This document shows positions 17,955 to 26,462 of a stretch of DNA of 64,000 nt, in pieces. The first letter of the stretch is position 1; the number at the start of each line of letters is the position of its first letter. Both the position numbers and the translations under genes were made by a program. Origin of the DNA: Coriobacteriaceae bacterium (GTDB lineage Bacteria > Actinomycetota > Coriobacteriia > Coriobacteriales > Coriobacteriaceae); assembly GCA_902399975.1 (NCBI GenBank), contig CABOHA010000003.1, positions 62,001-126,000 of the forward strand. The letters are read 5' to 3'. The notes below the pieces were generated by a model. That model ran no database searches, was not told where the DNA came from, and saw only the letters and a program-made list of their open reading frames with translations.

Positions 17955-19279
17955 GCCTGCAAACGAGGATTAAGGCTGCCGGCGCTGCAGCGGCGGCAGC
18001 GCCTGTAGATGCGGGGCGTCGCCGCGCGGTGAAACGACGCACCAAGCGCGCCGTGATGGACCGCATGGGTTACGACGAAGTGGCGCGTATCAGCGCCTAT
18101 ATCGACCCGGCACTTGCCCGCTCGGAATTGCGTCCTGCGGTGGAGGCGGCGCTCAATGTTGAGGAGCCGACCGATCTCGCGACGCCCGAGCGCGAAACCA
18201 TCATCGACGAGATTTTGGATGACGTGGTGGGCTTGGGGCCGTTGCAGCCGCTCATCGAGGACGACACCGTTACCGAGATCATGATCAACGGCTGCCGCTC
18301 GGCTTTCTTTGAACGCGGCGGCGTTTTGTACCCCATCGAGCATGCGTTTGAGGATGATGAACAGATCCGTGTGCTTATCGACCGCATCATCTCGCCACTT
18401 GGCCGCCGTATCGACGAGCGCAGCCCCATCGTCAACGCCCGCCTCAAAACGGGCTATCGCGTCAACGCGGTGATTCCGCCTGTGGCGATTGACGGACCGA
18501 TTCTCACCATCCGAAAGTTCTCGGACCGTATCTGCTCGCTGGACGAGCTTGTGGGGCTGGGGTCGCTGCCGCTTTGGTATGCGCAGCTGCTGTCGTGCGC
18601 GGTGTCGCTGCGACAGGACCTGGCGGTTGCGGGAGGCACGGGATCTGGTAAGACCACCCTGCTCAACGCGTTGTCATGTGAGATTTCCACCGGCGAGCGC
18701 ATCGTGACGATCGAGGACTCTGCCGAGCTCAAGTTTGCGCATCATCCGCACGTGGTGCGCCTAGAGGCGCGCGAGGCTTCAATTGAGGGTGAAGGCGCGG
18801 TGACGATCCGCGACCTGGTAACTAATGCCCTGCGCATGCGCCCCGACCGCATCGTGGTGGGCGAGGTGCGCGGTGCCGAGTGCTGCGACATGTTGCAGGC
18901 CATGAACACGGGCCACGACGGGTCGCTCACCACACTTCATGCGGGTTCAGAACAGGAGACCGTGGTGCGTCTGACGTTGCTTGCACGTTATGGCATCGAC
19001 CTGCCGAGTGAGCTCATCGAGGAGCAGATTGCCATGGCGCTCGACGGTATCGTGATGTCCGAGCGCCACGCCGATGGCAGGCGCTTCGTCTCCTCGTATT
19101 CGGGGGTGCGACGCGCCGCATCGGGCGGCGTAGAGCTCGAGCGCTATGTGACGTTCGATGCCGCCGAGCGCACCTGGACGCTTGACCGCGAGCCGCCGTT
19201 TATCGCAGAAGGCCTGCGGTCGGGGACGCTCACACAAGAGGAGGTGGACGAATGGAGATCGCTGTGCCCCTCGTCGTAG
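17951..19279 (+). CDS. cpaF: Tad pilus secretion ATPase CpaF/TadA
   Basis: 442 residues; start overlaps the previous gene by ATGA. Hexameric type II/IV secretion ATPase powering Flp pilus assembly. It has a basic N-terminus, then the N-terminal domain with [21 protein letters not shown] ([16 protein letters not shown]), Walker A GGTGSGKT at 228-235, Asp box TIEDSAEL, Walker [13 protein letters not shown], and His box [12 protein letters not shown]. These are the standard CpaF elements and the length is typical. Confidence 0.93.
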   Translation: MSLQTRIKAAGAAAAAAPVDAGRRRAVKRRTKRAVMDRMGYDEVARISAYIDPALARSELRPAVEAALNVEEPTDLATPERETIIDEILDDVVGLGPLQPLIEDDTVTEIMINGCRSAFFERGGVLYPIEHAFEDDEQIRVLIDRIISPLGRRIDERSPIVNARLKTGYRVNAVIPPVAIDGPILTIRKFSDRICSLDELVGLGSLPLWYAQLLSCAVSLRQDLAVAGGTGSGKTTLLNALSCEISTGERIVTIEDSAELKFAHHPHVVRLEAREASIEGEGAVTIRDLVTNALRMRPDRIVVGEVRGAECCDMLQAMNTGHDGSLTTLHAGSEQETVVRLTLLARYGIDLPSELIEEQIAMALDGIVMSERHADGRRFVSSYSGVRRAASGGVELERYVTFDAAERTWTLDREPPFIAEGLRSGTLTQEEVDEWRSLCPSS

Positions 19280-20178
19280 GGGGCTTGGCAGGGCTTTCTG
19301 TCGCGACGGCGTGCGGGGCGGAACCTCGTGTGCCGCAGGTACCGCCGGCGGAGCTGGCACGTCAGGCGCTCGAGACGGTGGCAGAGAAGCTGCCGCGTGA
19401 GCTGGTGGAAAACGATCTGCTGAAAAAGATCGCCCGTTCGTGGGCATCGCTGGCTCCGGCGCATCGCCTTGGCCTCGTGATCGAGGATGCTTCGGGATGT
19501 TTGGCGTTTCTGCTGCTATCGAGCGGTGTCTGCTGCGTTTTACTAACGATGGTGTCGTTATCGCCCCTCGGATTTGCCTTGGGACTTGTTGCTCCGTTTG
19601 CCGTTGGTGCCGCTCGGGATGGCTTTGAGAGCCGGCGCGAGCAACACGATGCAGAAGAGGCAATGCCCGAGGCGTTTACCGCACTTTCCATGTCGCTTGC
19701 CTCGGGACATTCGCTGGCCCAGGGCATGCGCTTTGTGGGCGCTCATGCGCAAGAGCCAGTGCATAACGAGTTTTTGCGGGTGGCGGCGGCGATCGATTGC
19801 GGCATCTCGGCGACCGACGCGCTCGATGACTTGCTCGTGCGTATCGACGCCCCCGGTCTTTCGCTTGTGACCTTGGCGCTTAAGGTGTCTCAGCGCACCG
19901 GCGCTCCGCTTGCCGACTTACTGTCCGAGGCGTCGAGCATGGTGGGGGAGCGCATTGAGCTCAAGCGCCGCCTGGATGTTAAGACGTCGCAGGCTCGCAT
20001 GTCTGCGCATATGGTCGCGGCGATGCCGGCGGGCATGTGCGCGGTGTTGGCGCTGCTTTCGGCAGATTTTCGTCGCGGTCTTGCGACGCCTGCCGGCGCG
20101 GGCGCTGTGGTGCTGGGTCTTGCCCTCAACGCCGTTGCCCTGGTGGTTATCCGGCGCATTATGCGGGTGGAGCTATGA
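19252..20178 (+). CDS. tadB: Type II secretion F family protein TadB
   Basis: 308 residues; overlaps the cpaF end by 28 nt. Inner-membrane platform protein. The N-terminal hydrophobic segment [17 protein letters not shown] is followed by membrane segments around 83-125. A T2SSF domain follows (EAMPEAFTALSMSLASGHSL, seen as LSMSLASGHS, and VSQRTGAPLADLL), with a C-terminal helix pair (AAMPAGMCAVLALLSADF, LGLALNAVALVVIRR). It pairs with TadC to form the base on which pilin is extruded. Confidence 0.88.
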   Translation: MEIAVPLVVGGLAGLSVATACGAEPRVPQVPPAELARQALETVAEKLPRELVENDLLKKIARSWASLAPAHRLGLVIEDASGCLAFLLLSSGVCCVLLTMVSLSPLGFALGLVAPFAVGAARDGFESRREQHDAEEAMPEAFTALSMSLASGHSLAQGMRFVGAHAQEPVHNEFLRVAAAIDCGISATDALDDLLVRIDAPGLSLVTLALKVSQRTGAPLADLLSEASSMVGERIELKRRLDVKTSQARMSAHMVAAMPAGMCAVLALLSADFRRGLATPAGAGAVVLGLALNAVALVVIRRIMRVEL

Positions 20179-20816
20179 GCGCCCCGGTTGCAGTTGCGGC
20201 TTGCCTGTGCGCCCTGAGCGTATTTGTCGCGACGGGGTTGGATCGGGCGGATGCACGCAAGGTCGCAGGGGCCTGCAAGCGCGAGGCGGTGCTGGTCGCT
20301 GCCGCGGGTCGCTCGGTGGTCGATGCTCTGACCGCGCGAGTGAAGGGCGCGGTTGGAGCGGGCGGCCCGGCGCGAGTGTCGCTCGGCGAAGTGTCCGAGA
20401 TGATCGATGTTGTGCGCTTGGGTCTTTCGGCCGGTCTTTCGTTTGATGCGGCGCTTGAGATTTTCTGCGCCAACCGCCGGTCAGTGCTGGCTCTTCGCCT
20501 TGAACGCGCCTGTATGGCGTGGCAGGTGGGCGTGGGCACGCGTGAGGACGAGTTGTTGGCCGCCGCGCGCGACCTGGACGTGCGAGCGCTCGAGACCTTT
20601 GCCATCACGGTGGGGCAGGCGCTCGCCCTGGGTGCCCCACTTGCCGAGACGCTGGCCGCTCAAAGTCGCGAGATCCGTGCGGCTCATCGCGCCGCGGTCG
20701 AGCGCGAGATCGAGCGTGCACCCGTCAAGCTGCTGATTCCCACCGGCACGCTCATCTTGCCGGCGTTGCTTCTGTCCATATTGGGCCCGCTGCTGGGAAC
20801 AGGCGGGATGATGTAG
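20175..20816 (+). CDS. tadC: Type II secretion F family protein TadC
   Basis: 213 residues from ATG 20175, overlapping tadB by ATGA. An N-terminal hydrophobic stretch (VAVAACLCALSVFVATG) leads to a T2SSF-like domain (VRLGLSAGLSFDAALEIF, VGQALALGAPLAETL) and a C-terminal membrane segment (LLIPTGTLILPALLLSILGP). It is shorter than typical TadC (about 280), so the N-terminal cytoplasmic part is reduced. It partners TadB in the pilus platform. Confidence 0.85.
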   Translation: MSAPVAVAACLCALSVFVATGLDRADARKVAGACKREAVLVAAAGRSVVDALTARVKGAVGAGGPARVSLGEVSEMIDVVRLGLSAGLSFDAALEIFCANRRSVLALRLERACMAWQVGVGTREDELLAAARDLDVRALETFAITVGQALALGAPLAETLAAQSREIRAAHRAAVEREIERAPVKLLIPTGTLILPALLLSILGPLLGTGGMM

Positions 20817-20826
20817 GGAGGAATAC

Positions 20827-21060
20827 ATGAACACGATGACTGACGCTGCTGGCAAGGTCCAGGGCTGGGCGTTTTGCCGGGCGGCACATGTTCGTCAGCG
20901 CGCCAAGGAACTATTGCAGGAGGAGAGTGCACAGGGTACCACCGAGTATGCCATCTTGGTCGGCGTGCTCGTGGTGATCGCGATTATCGCCATCGTCGCA
21001 TTTAAGGGCAAGGTCCAAGATCTATGGAACGCTATCAGCGAGGGCATCAACAGCCTGTAG
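20827..21060 (+). CDS. flp: Flp family type IVb pilin
   Basis: 77-residue major pilin candidate. The ATG at 20827 follows GTAGGGAGG. The prepilin region RAKELLQEESAQGTTEYAIL contains the AQGTTEY signature with Glu five residues after a likely Gly cleavage context. The helix AILVGVLVVIAIIAIVAFKG and a short C-terminus follow. The leader is unusually long (about 35 residues) for a Flp pilin. It sits right after the TadBC platform genes, as in other Tad operons. Confidence 0.88.
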   Translation: MNTMTDAAGKVQGWAFCRAAHVRQRAKELLQEESAQGTTEYAILVGVLVVIAIIAIVAFKGKVQDLWNAISEGINSL

Positions 21061-21587
21061 AGGGCGAGCGCCCCATCGGGGTGCTGCTGGTGTTTGCTTG
21101 CCTGACCGTGGCGATAGCGGTGGTGCTTTGGGGGCTTAACGCCGCGCGGCAGCAGCGTCCTGGGACCGCCTCCGATTTGGGCTCAGATTCGGCGGTGGCG
21201 TCTCAAAAAGATGAGATGCGAGATGCGGACGATTCGGATGTCGCTGTCACGGCGCAAACCTTTCTGCGGGCGCTCGACAAGCGGTCTGGCACTGCGACGG
21301 ATTCGCCTGAGGGCAACGCGATTGCGGTCCGGCTTGCATGGTCCGAGGACCGACCGATGACCGAAGCGGCAGCGGATATGCTGCGTGCCTATCGCGAGGT
21401 ACCCACGGCACAACTTGCTCTGAGCGGCTATCTCGATATCAAGGGCAACGTGTGGGGCGCTATCGTGCGCGACGGACGCGGCTGGGTCGATATGGTGACG
21501 GTTGCCGCGGATACTGGCGATGCTTCGTGTCGTCTGCGCGCCGTGCGCCTGGTCCCGCAAACAATAAACTCAAAGGAGGGATCGTGA
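21024..21587 (+). CDS. Tad operon hypothetical membrane-anchored protein
   Basis: 187 residues, overlapping the flp gene by 37 nt and starting MERYQRGHQQPVEGERPIG. One membrane helix (VLLVFACLTVAIAVVLWGL, about 20-38) is followed by an extracytoplasmic domain of about 145 residues with an acidic, Ser/Asp-rich linker (KDEMRDADDSDVAV) and a globular C-terminal part (MLRAYREVPTAQLALSGYLD). No family is recognised. Its position among pilin genes suggests a pilus accessory role. Confidence 0.72.
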   Translation: MERYQRGHQQPVEGERPIGVLLVFACLTVAIAVVLWGLNAARQQRPGTASDLGSDSAVASQKDEMRDADDSDVAVTAQTFLRALDKRSGTATDSPEGNAIAVRLAWSEDRPMTEAAADMLRAYREVPTAQLALSGYLDIKGNVWGAIVRDGRGWVDMVTVAADTGDASCRLRAVRLVPQTINSKEGS

Positions 21588-21588
21588 A

Positions 21589-21807
21589 ATGCATGGCGTT
21601 CTGCGTGAAGAGGTTGCCCAAGCGACTGTGGAATACGCCATCGTCACGGTGGCGCTGTTATCGATCGTGCTGGCGATTGCGGGACTTTGGCGTGCTGGCA
21701 CCGATGGGCGCTTGGCGGCGCTGGTCGAGCGGGCGGCATCCCATGGCGTTGCCTCGATGTCGGTTATCGACGCCGCTGCGGGCGCTAAGGACATCGCGTT
21801 GTATTGA
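21589..21807 (+). CDS. Second Flp/TadE-like pilin-like protein
   Basis: 72 residues starting MHGVLREEVAQATVEYAIV, with AAAGGAGGG upstream. The AQATVEY motif and the helix AIVTVALLSIVLAIAGLW mirror the flp product, with Glu at the fifth position of the mature form if cut before the motif. The C-terminal half is alanine-rich. It is probably a minor pilin processed by the prepilin peptidase. The next gene appears to start inside it. Confidence 0.78.
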   Translation: MHGVLREEVAQATVEYAIVTVALLSIVLAIAGLWRAGTDGRLAALVERAASHGVASMSVIDAAAGAKDIALY

Positions 21808-22279
21808 TATCGCGTGCGAGGACCGGGCGCAGTCTACGGTCGAGGCCGCTTTTTTGCTGCCGACGTTTCTGACGCTCATCCTTCTCGCACTGCAGCCGGT
21901 GTGCCTGCTCTATACGCGCGCGGTCATGGAGTCTGCCGCCGCCGAGACCGCGCGGCTCATGACCACGACGACGGCGGAGGACGACGATCTTAAGGAGTTC
22001 ACCCGCCGCCGGCTTGCCGCAGTGCCCAACGTTTCGATCTTTCATGCCGGCGGGCCGCTGTCGTGGGATATCGAGCTTGGCCGGGCCGGTGCGGGTGGCG
22101 TCTCGTCCGTGTCCGTTTCCGGCGAGGTCAAGCCGTTGCCCGTGATCGGTGCGTTTGCGCAGGCTATGGGTGGTGCCGCCGAGGGCGGCTACGTTGAGCT
22201 CAAGGTCGATGTCTCGTATCAATCGCGTCCCGAATGGCTGGAGGGAGATTATGATTCGTGGATTGCTACATGGGATTAA
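21743..22279 (+). CDS. TadE-like pseudopilin
   Basis: 178 residues if the ATG at 21743 is used, which overlaps the previous gene by 65 nt; the reading frame extends further upstream and the start is uncertain. The basic leader MALPRCRLSTPLRALR is followed by the AQSTVEAAFLLPTFLTLILL membrane segment characteristic of TadE, then a domain with an ALQPVCLLYTRAVM core and a C-terminal GYVELKVDVSYQSRPEWLEG. It contributes to pilus assembly as a minor pseudopilin. It ends 28 nt past the start of the next gene. Confidence 0.75.
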   Translation: MALPRCRLSTPLRALRTSRCIDIACEDRAQSTVEAAFLLPTFLTLILLALQPVCLLYTRAVMESAAAETARLMTTTTAEDDDLKEFTRRRLAAVPNVSIFHAGGPLSWDIELGRAGAGGVSSVSVSGEVKPLPVIGAFAQAMGGAAEGGYVELKVDVSYQSRPEWLEGDYDSWIATWD

Positions 22280-24404
22280 GCGTTTCTGGTCTAGACGCGT
22301 TTTGACGCGCCGTCCGAGCTGCCATTGCAAGCGAGGCGGCTTTATGGGTCGAGCCGGTGTCGATCTGTTTATCGAAGACGGCGCCTATACCACGCTTTCT
22401 TCTGCCGTGGTCATCCTAGTGGTGCTCACATTGTTGTTTTCGTCGACCGCGGCGATATGGAGCATGTCGCGTGCCGGGGACACCCAGGTGGCGGCCGATA
22501 GCGGCGCGCTGGCGGGTGCCAACGTAGTGTCGTCCTATCACACGGCTGCCACGGTGGTTGATGCGAGTATCTTGAGTCTGGGGCTGGCGGGGTTTGCCAC
22601 GATCGGGACGGGCCTGGTCGCCATCCTCATCCCGGGTGCCGAGCCGGTTGCCGGCAATATGGTCGACACCGGGATCGAGATCATTAAAACGCGCAACAAG
22701 TTTGCCAAAAGCGCATCGGAAGGCTTACAGAAAATCGAGACGGCTCTGCCGTATCTGATCGCCGCGCGTGCCACGCAGGCGGTGTCGGCGCAGGATACCG
22801 ATAGTGTGACCTATACCGGTACGGCGCTTGCCGTGCCCAGGACATCCGAGTCGGACTTTGCTGCGCTCAAAGGGTCAGAGATCTCGACCGATACCATTAA
22901 AGACACATCAGATGATTTAGAGCGTGCGGCCGAGGAGCTGCGGAAGGCCTCGGAGGAGACGGCGAAGGCAAAGGAGCGCGCTTGGCTGGCGGATTGTGGT
23001 GGGTCTGACAAGGGCTCGGTCGGCAGCTGTTCTTGTATGTGGGAGCGCGCAAAAAGCCTAACGGATCTTTCCGGTGTTCAAAATCCGCATTACTCATCGA
23101 GCGTTACGTGGGAGCCTCAAGTTGCCCTTGATCGCGCGAAGGACTACTACCATTGGCGTCTGACAAATGAGAAGCCCCAGGGCTCGAGTGTCGAGATGAA
23201 GGCAGAGTCTGCGGCGCGTAAGGCGTTTTATACCTATGCGAACGCGGAGGTCGATCGGGCATATATAACCGAGAACGGAGACAGGGTTTCCTCCTATATT
23301 CCGCTGCTGCCGCGCAACTCTGATGAGGTTCGGGCGACGGAACTCTATACCGATGCGGTGTGGCCGACTAGCGTAAACGATGACAAGGCGTATCTGCATT
23401 ACGGGACGACCTGCCCCAACTATAAGAAAGGGACGCCGAGCGGATTTGCTTCGGTTGCCGATTACGATGGACAGGATAAATGCAGCAAATGCCATTTTGG
23501 CGTTTTGTCGCTTGGTGCTGTTGCGGCGCCTTCAACCTCTATCGAAAACGGCTTCGAGTATCACTTTGACAAGTTTAAAGACGCCCTGGAGGACTACGTC
23601 GACTGTCGCAACAAGGAGCTCGAGCTCGAGCGTCAGACCGAGGACGAAGCCGACCGTGCGGGCAATGCGTTCGATACCGCCATCAAAGAACTTTCCGGTG
23701 AGCGTCCGCGTATCGCTCCGCCCGGTCGCAACGGCGTGGTTGCCTTTGCGGTTTCGGGTGCCATCTCGAGCCCCGATGAGCTCAACTCTTCGTTTAACAC
23801 GGCAGTCAGGCTTGGCGATCGCGGTGCCATCTCTGCCGCGGTGCTGGCGCCCGATGGGGCGACGGCGCAAAACAACGTGCTTTCGCGATTTTTCTCGACA
23901 TTGAAGGAACGCTCGGGTGGCGTTGCCGGCGTACTCGATGGCGTCATGGATGTCTGGGGACGGCTGCTTGTGGGATACGGAGACATCCAAGGTTCGGCCG
24001 ACGAACTTATGGACGAGATGATTAAAGGCCTAGGAGGGGGCAGCGGCGCGTTGGGCTCCATCGCATCGTGGCTCGGCGATACCGTTTCGGCGTCCGTGGC
24101 GGCGTTGGGTCTGGAGCCGTGCGACTTGCGCCTGCGAAAGCCGGTGCTGACCGATTCCGCCAACGTCATTAAGAGTCCGGGGTCTGACATTGCTGGTTTC
24201 TCTCAAGCGCAAGACAAGCTGCGAAGTATTCCGTTGGGCGTGACCGATCCCAAGGCGCTTTGCGAGGCGTTGGAATATCAAGTCGAACGCACCATTAGCG
24301 GCACGGTGTTCACGCTTGCGGAGATTCCTCTGCCCGGCGGCGGCTCCATCCCGCTCACCGTCGATGTCGCCACGCTGGTTGGCGCTCTGGGCGGTGGGTC
24401 GTAA
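22251..24404 (+). CDS. Large TadG-like pilus-associated protein
   Basis: 717 residues from ATG 22251 (GGAGGGA upstream). The N-terminal membrane helix LSSAVVILVVLTLLFSSTAA is followed by the TadG-type segment QVAADSGALAGANVVSSY. A second hydrophobic segment (SLGLAGFATIGTGLVAILIP) and a long mixed extracytoplasmic region follow, with coiled-coil character around residues 215-250 and 460-500. Cysteines cluster (CGGSDKGSVGSCSCMW; DKCSKCHFG, which includes a CxxCH). The C-terminus ends SIPLTVDVATLVGALGGGS. It is much longer than ordinary TadG, and its role in adhesion or pilus tip function is inferred only. Confidence 0.75.
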   Translation: MIRGLLHGIKRFWSRRVLTRRPSCHCKRGGFMGRAGVDLFIEDGAYTTLSSAVVILVVLTLLFSSTAAIWSMSRAGDTQVAADSGALAGANVVSSYHTAATVVDASILSLGLAGFATIGTGLVAILIPGAEPVAGNMVDTGIEIIKTRNKFAKSASEGLQKIETALPYLIAARATQAVSAQDTDSVTYTGTALAVPRTSESDFAALKGSEISTDTIKDTSDDLERAAEELRKASEETAKAKERAWLADCGGSDKGSVGSCSCMWERAKSLTDLSGVQNPHYSSSVTWEPQVALDRAKDYYHWRLTNEKPQGSSVEMKAESAARKAFYTYANAEVDRAYITENGDRVSSYIPLLPRNSDEVRATELYTDAVWPTSVNDDKAYLHYGTTCPNYKKGTPSGFASVADYDGQDKCSKCHFGVLSLGAVAAPSTSIENGFEYHFDKFKDALEDYVDCRNKELELERQTEDEADRAGNAFDTAIKELSGERPRIAPPGRNGVVAFAVSGAISSPDELNSSFNTAVRLGDRGAISAAVLAPDGATAQNNVLSRFFSTLKERSGGVAGVLDGVMDVWGRLLVGYGDIQGSADELMDEMIKGLGGGSGALGSIASWLGDTVSASVAALGLEPCDLRLRKPVLTDSANVIKSPGSDIAGFSQAQDKLRSIPLGVTDPKALCEALEYQVERTISGTVFTLAEIPLPGGGSIPLTVDVATLVGALGGGS

Positions 24405-24880
24405 TGAGTATCCGCATGCGTCTGCGCGAGGAGCGCGCCCAAGCGACGGTGGAGATGGCAGTGGTTACGCCCGTTTTGCTGGTGTTGGCACTCATCGTGT
24501 ACAACGTCATGATCTTTGCCAGCGCTGTCGCGCGCTTCGACCGCGTGGTGCCCGACATCGTGTTGGCGCACGCCGTGGCGTCGGAGGGGGAGGGCGACGA
24601 AAGCTCTGCCGATGCCTCGGCGACGGTTCAGACTCAAATTCTGAATGCCATGGAAGGCTATGGCTTGCAGATCGAAGTGTCGAGCGAGCAAGGCGCGGAG
24701 GCATCGGATGGTGGCCTGCTCTCCCTATCCGGTACGTTTAGGACCTACACCTGCACCATGCACTATGAGCCGTGGCCGACTTCTCTCAGCATCGCTGGCG
24801 TTACGCTGGGGGCGCCGACAACGTTGTCGCACGAGCGCGCGGTGACGGTCGATCCATGGCGTCCGGGGGTGGTCATGTGA
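24404..24880 (+). CDS. TadE-like pseudopilin
   Basis: 158 residues; start overlaps the previous stop (TAATG). N-terminal MSIRMRLREERAQATVEMAV carries the AQATVE motif, then a helix VVTPVLLVLALIVYNVMIF, typical of TadE. The extracytoplasmic part (QTQILNAMEGYGLQIEVSS, FRTYTCTMHYEPWP) is unassigned. It is a minor pilin of the same machine as the upstream genes. Confidence 0.82.
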   Translation: MSIRMRLREERAQATVEMAVVTPVLLVLALIVYNVMIFASAVARFDRVVPDIVLAHAVASEGEGDESSADASATVQTQILNAMEGYGLQIEVSSEQGAEASDGGLLSLSGTFRTYTCTMHYEPWPTSLSIAGVTLGAPTTLSHERAVTVDPWRPGVVM

Positions 24881-25236
24881 CCGCGGTCTCGTCCTACATC
24901 GCGTACGCGCGGGCGCTCAACAGGCTGGGTTGGACGCCGGCCGAGTTTGCGGTGGCGGAGTCGTTTGCCGTGCGCCTGCGCGGCATGCTGGGACGGTGTC
25001 CGGTTGCCGCCAACGGTCTGCCGCTCGTCATGGCGTTTCCACGCTGCTCTTCGGTCCATACGTGTTTTATGGCCTATCCCATCGACATCGCCTTCATCGA
25101 TCGCGACGGCAATATCCTCGCGCGCTACGAAAGCGTTCGTCCTTGGCGCACGTGCTCCTGCCCCGGCGCCTGGGCCGTACTAGAGCGTCCTTCAATCATT
25201 GTTTCGATCCCTGCTCTCCAACGCGTGCCGGCTTAA
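24877..25236 (+). CDS. DUF192 family protein
   Basis: 119 residues from GTG 24877, overlapping the previous gene (GTGA). The DUF192 core is seen as AESFAVRLRGMLGRCP, LVMAFPRCSSVHTCFMAYPIDIAF (CSSVHTCFM) and VRPWRTCSCPGAWAVLE. There is no signal peptide. DUF192 proteins of unknown function often close Tad operons in actinobacteria. It has several conserved cysteines. It is the last gene of the pilus operon. Confidence 0.8.
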   Translation: MTAVSSYIAYARALNRLGWTPAEFAVAESFAVRLRGMLGRCPVAANGLPLVMAFPRCSSVHTCFMAYPIDIAFIDRDGNILARYESVRPWRTCSCPGAWAVLERPSIIVSIPALQRVPA

Positions 25237-25294
25237 GAATTGGCGACAGCGGACTTTCGTCATACGAAATTGGGTAAGATGGAGGAGAAGATGC

Positions 25295-25561
25295 ATGGAT
25301 GTTGAGATCCATCCCAACGCTAAAAAGCACCTGACGGAAAAGCAGGTGCTTAGCGCTTGGCTTGCGGTTACTGAGTGCATTCGTCGCGAGTCGAAGGACG
25401 AGCCGCCGAGATGGCTTGCGATTGGATGGCTCCCAGACGGACGAAGCGTGGAGCTTGTCGCGGTCGAGCTTGTCCGTGGGTGGCTTATCATTCATGCCTT
25501 GTCTCCAGTCCAGAAGAAATTTTGGCAGGAGATTGAACAGGCTCGGCAAAGGGGTCGATGA
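25295..25561 (+). CDS. Toxin of a type II toxin-antitoxin pair (BrnT/RelE-like, putative)
   Basis: 88 residues from ATG 25295 (GGAGGAG upstream). MDVEIHPNAKKHLTEKQVLSAW begins a small basic protein; PRWLAIGWLPDGRSVELVAVEL is the beta-sheet core expected of a BrnT-like RNase toxin fold. Its stop overlaps the ATG of the next gene. The pair layout, toxin first and ribbon-helix-helix antitoxin second, matches BrnTA-type modules. Toxicity is inferred. Confidence 0.72.
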   Translation: MDVEIHPNAKKHLTEKQVLSAWLAVTECIRRESKDEPPRWLAIGWLPDGRSVELVAVELVRGWLIIHALSPVQKKFWQEIEQARQRGR

Positions 25562-25845
25562 TGGGCAAGACGTATACGGCCGCTAATGGTCAGGTTGTAA
25601 CGGATGAAATGATTGACGCGTGGTGCGAGTCGTACGAGCGCGGAGAGTTTCCGGATGGCGAACACACCGTTGGTGGGATCGTGCATGGACGGCCCCCACT
25701 CTCAGGTGAGGGGACGGCAACGCTGTCGGTCAAGATTCCTCTGGGAATGAAGGAGGCCATTCGTCGACGGGCGGCTGCCGAGGGGATGACGCCAAGTGAG
25801 TTTGCCCGTGCGGCTCTGAGCGAAAAACTACTTGCGGCCGGTTGA
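25558..25845 (+). CDS. Antitoxin with ribbon-helix-helix C-terminus
   Basis: 95 residues, start ATG 25558 or 25561, overlapping the toxin stop. The N-terminal part YTAANGQVVTDEMIDAWCES and EFPDGEHTVGGIVHGRPPL is the conserved toxin-facing region of this antitoxin group. The C-terminal TATLSVKIPLGMKEAIRRRA, then AAEGMTPSEFARAALSEKL, is a CopG/Arc-type ribbon-helix-helix DNA-binding domain. It likely represses its own operon. Confidence 0.78.
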   Translation: MMGKTYTAANGQVVTDEMIDAWCESYERGEFPDGEHTVGGIVHGRPPLSGEGTATLSVKIPLGMKEAIRRRAAAEGMTPSEFARAALSEKLLAAG

Positions 25846-25920
25846 TGCTTCTGACGTGCCGTTCTATAGGATCGAGGTCGTGGCCGATGTCGCGCGCAAA
25901 AACTTTTTTAAAATTCTCGG

Positions 25921-25948
25921 TTGACCGGAGCGTGTCCTTGGTTATACT
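25921..25948 (+). promoter_or_regulatory. Promoter of tRNA-Phe
   Basis: -35 TTGACC at 25921-25926 and -10 TATACT at 25943-25948, with a 16-bp spacer, 32 bp before the tRNA. Confidence 0.75.
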
Positions 25949-25980
25949 AATCAAGCCTTGAAACAAGGCACACCTCAAAT

Positions 25981-26053
<73 letters not shown>

Positions 26054-26065
26054 CCTTGAATTGAC

Positions 26066-26094
26066 TAGGACCTCTGCAAAGGGGTCCTTTTCTT
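26066..26094 (+). terminator. Terminator after tRNA-Phe
   Basis: Hairpin AGGACC-TCTGCAAAG-GGGTCCTT followed by a T-rich tail (TTTCTTTT). Confidence 0.8.
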
Positions 26095-26109
26095 TTACCG
26101 AGGGCTCCT

Positions 26110-26282
26110 GCGGAAACTGCATCCCGGAATTTGGCTTCAGAGCGGGATGCGTTTTCCGCTTTGAAGCCGCTTGGGAAAGTGCGACCCGGAATGACGCTGG
26201 ATTGTGGGTCGAGCTTTCCGGTTGGGTCTGCCAGCGGAAAATGCATCCCATTATTGAGCGGAAAAACGGGATGAGCTTTCCG
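26110..26282. repeat. Three tandem covarying hairpins, about 62-nt period
   Basis: Unit 1: GCGGAAA (26110-26116) with TTTCCGC (26153-26159), and GCATCCCG (26119-26126) with CGGGATGC (26143-26150). Unit 2: GGAAAG (26174-26179) with CTTTCC (26214-26219), and CGACCC (26182-26187) with GGGTCG (26206-26211). Unit 3: CGGAAA (26235-26240) with TTTCCG (26277-26282), and CATCCC (26244-26249) with GGGATG (26268-26273). Units 1 and 3 use CATCCC while unit 2 uses CGACCC with a compensating GGGTCG, so pairing is conserved despite changed sequence. The rest of the 26054-26462 gap holds the tRNA terminator and no gene. Confidence 0.8.
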
Positions 26283-26462
26283 GCGCGCGTGTGCATCTTG
26301 GCGTGTGCATCTCGGGTTCCGCTTGCCCGGACATTCCTCCCACTTTTGCGCCACTTTGTAGACCGTTCGGTCGCCTGTCCGCACGCGCGGGTATACTCAA
26401 AACGATACTTTTCCTATGCAATACGATGCAGGTTCGACCTGCGCGATTCGAAGGGGGCAGTG

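Noticed and set aside
23441..23510. Haem-binding (CxxCH) cytochrome domain in the TadG-like protein
   Set aside because: A single CxxCH with other nearby cysteines is as likely to be a disulfide or zinc cluster; no other cytochrome feature is present.
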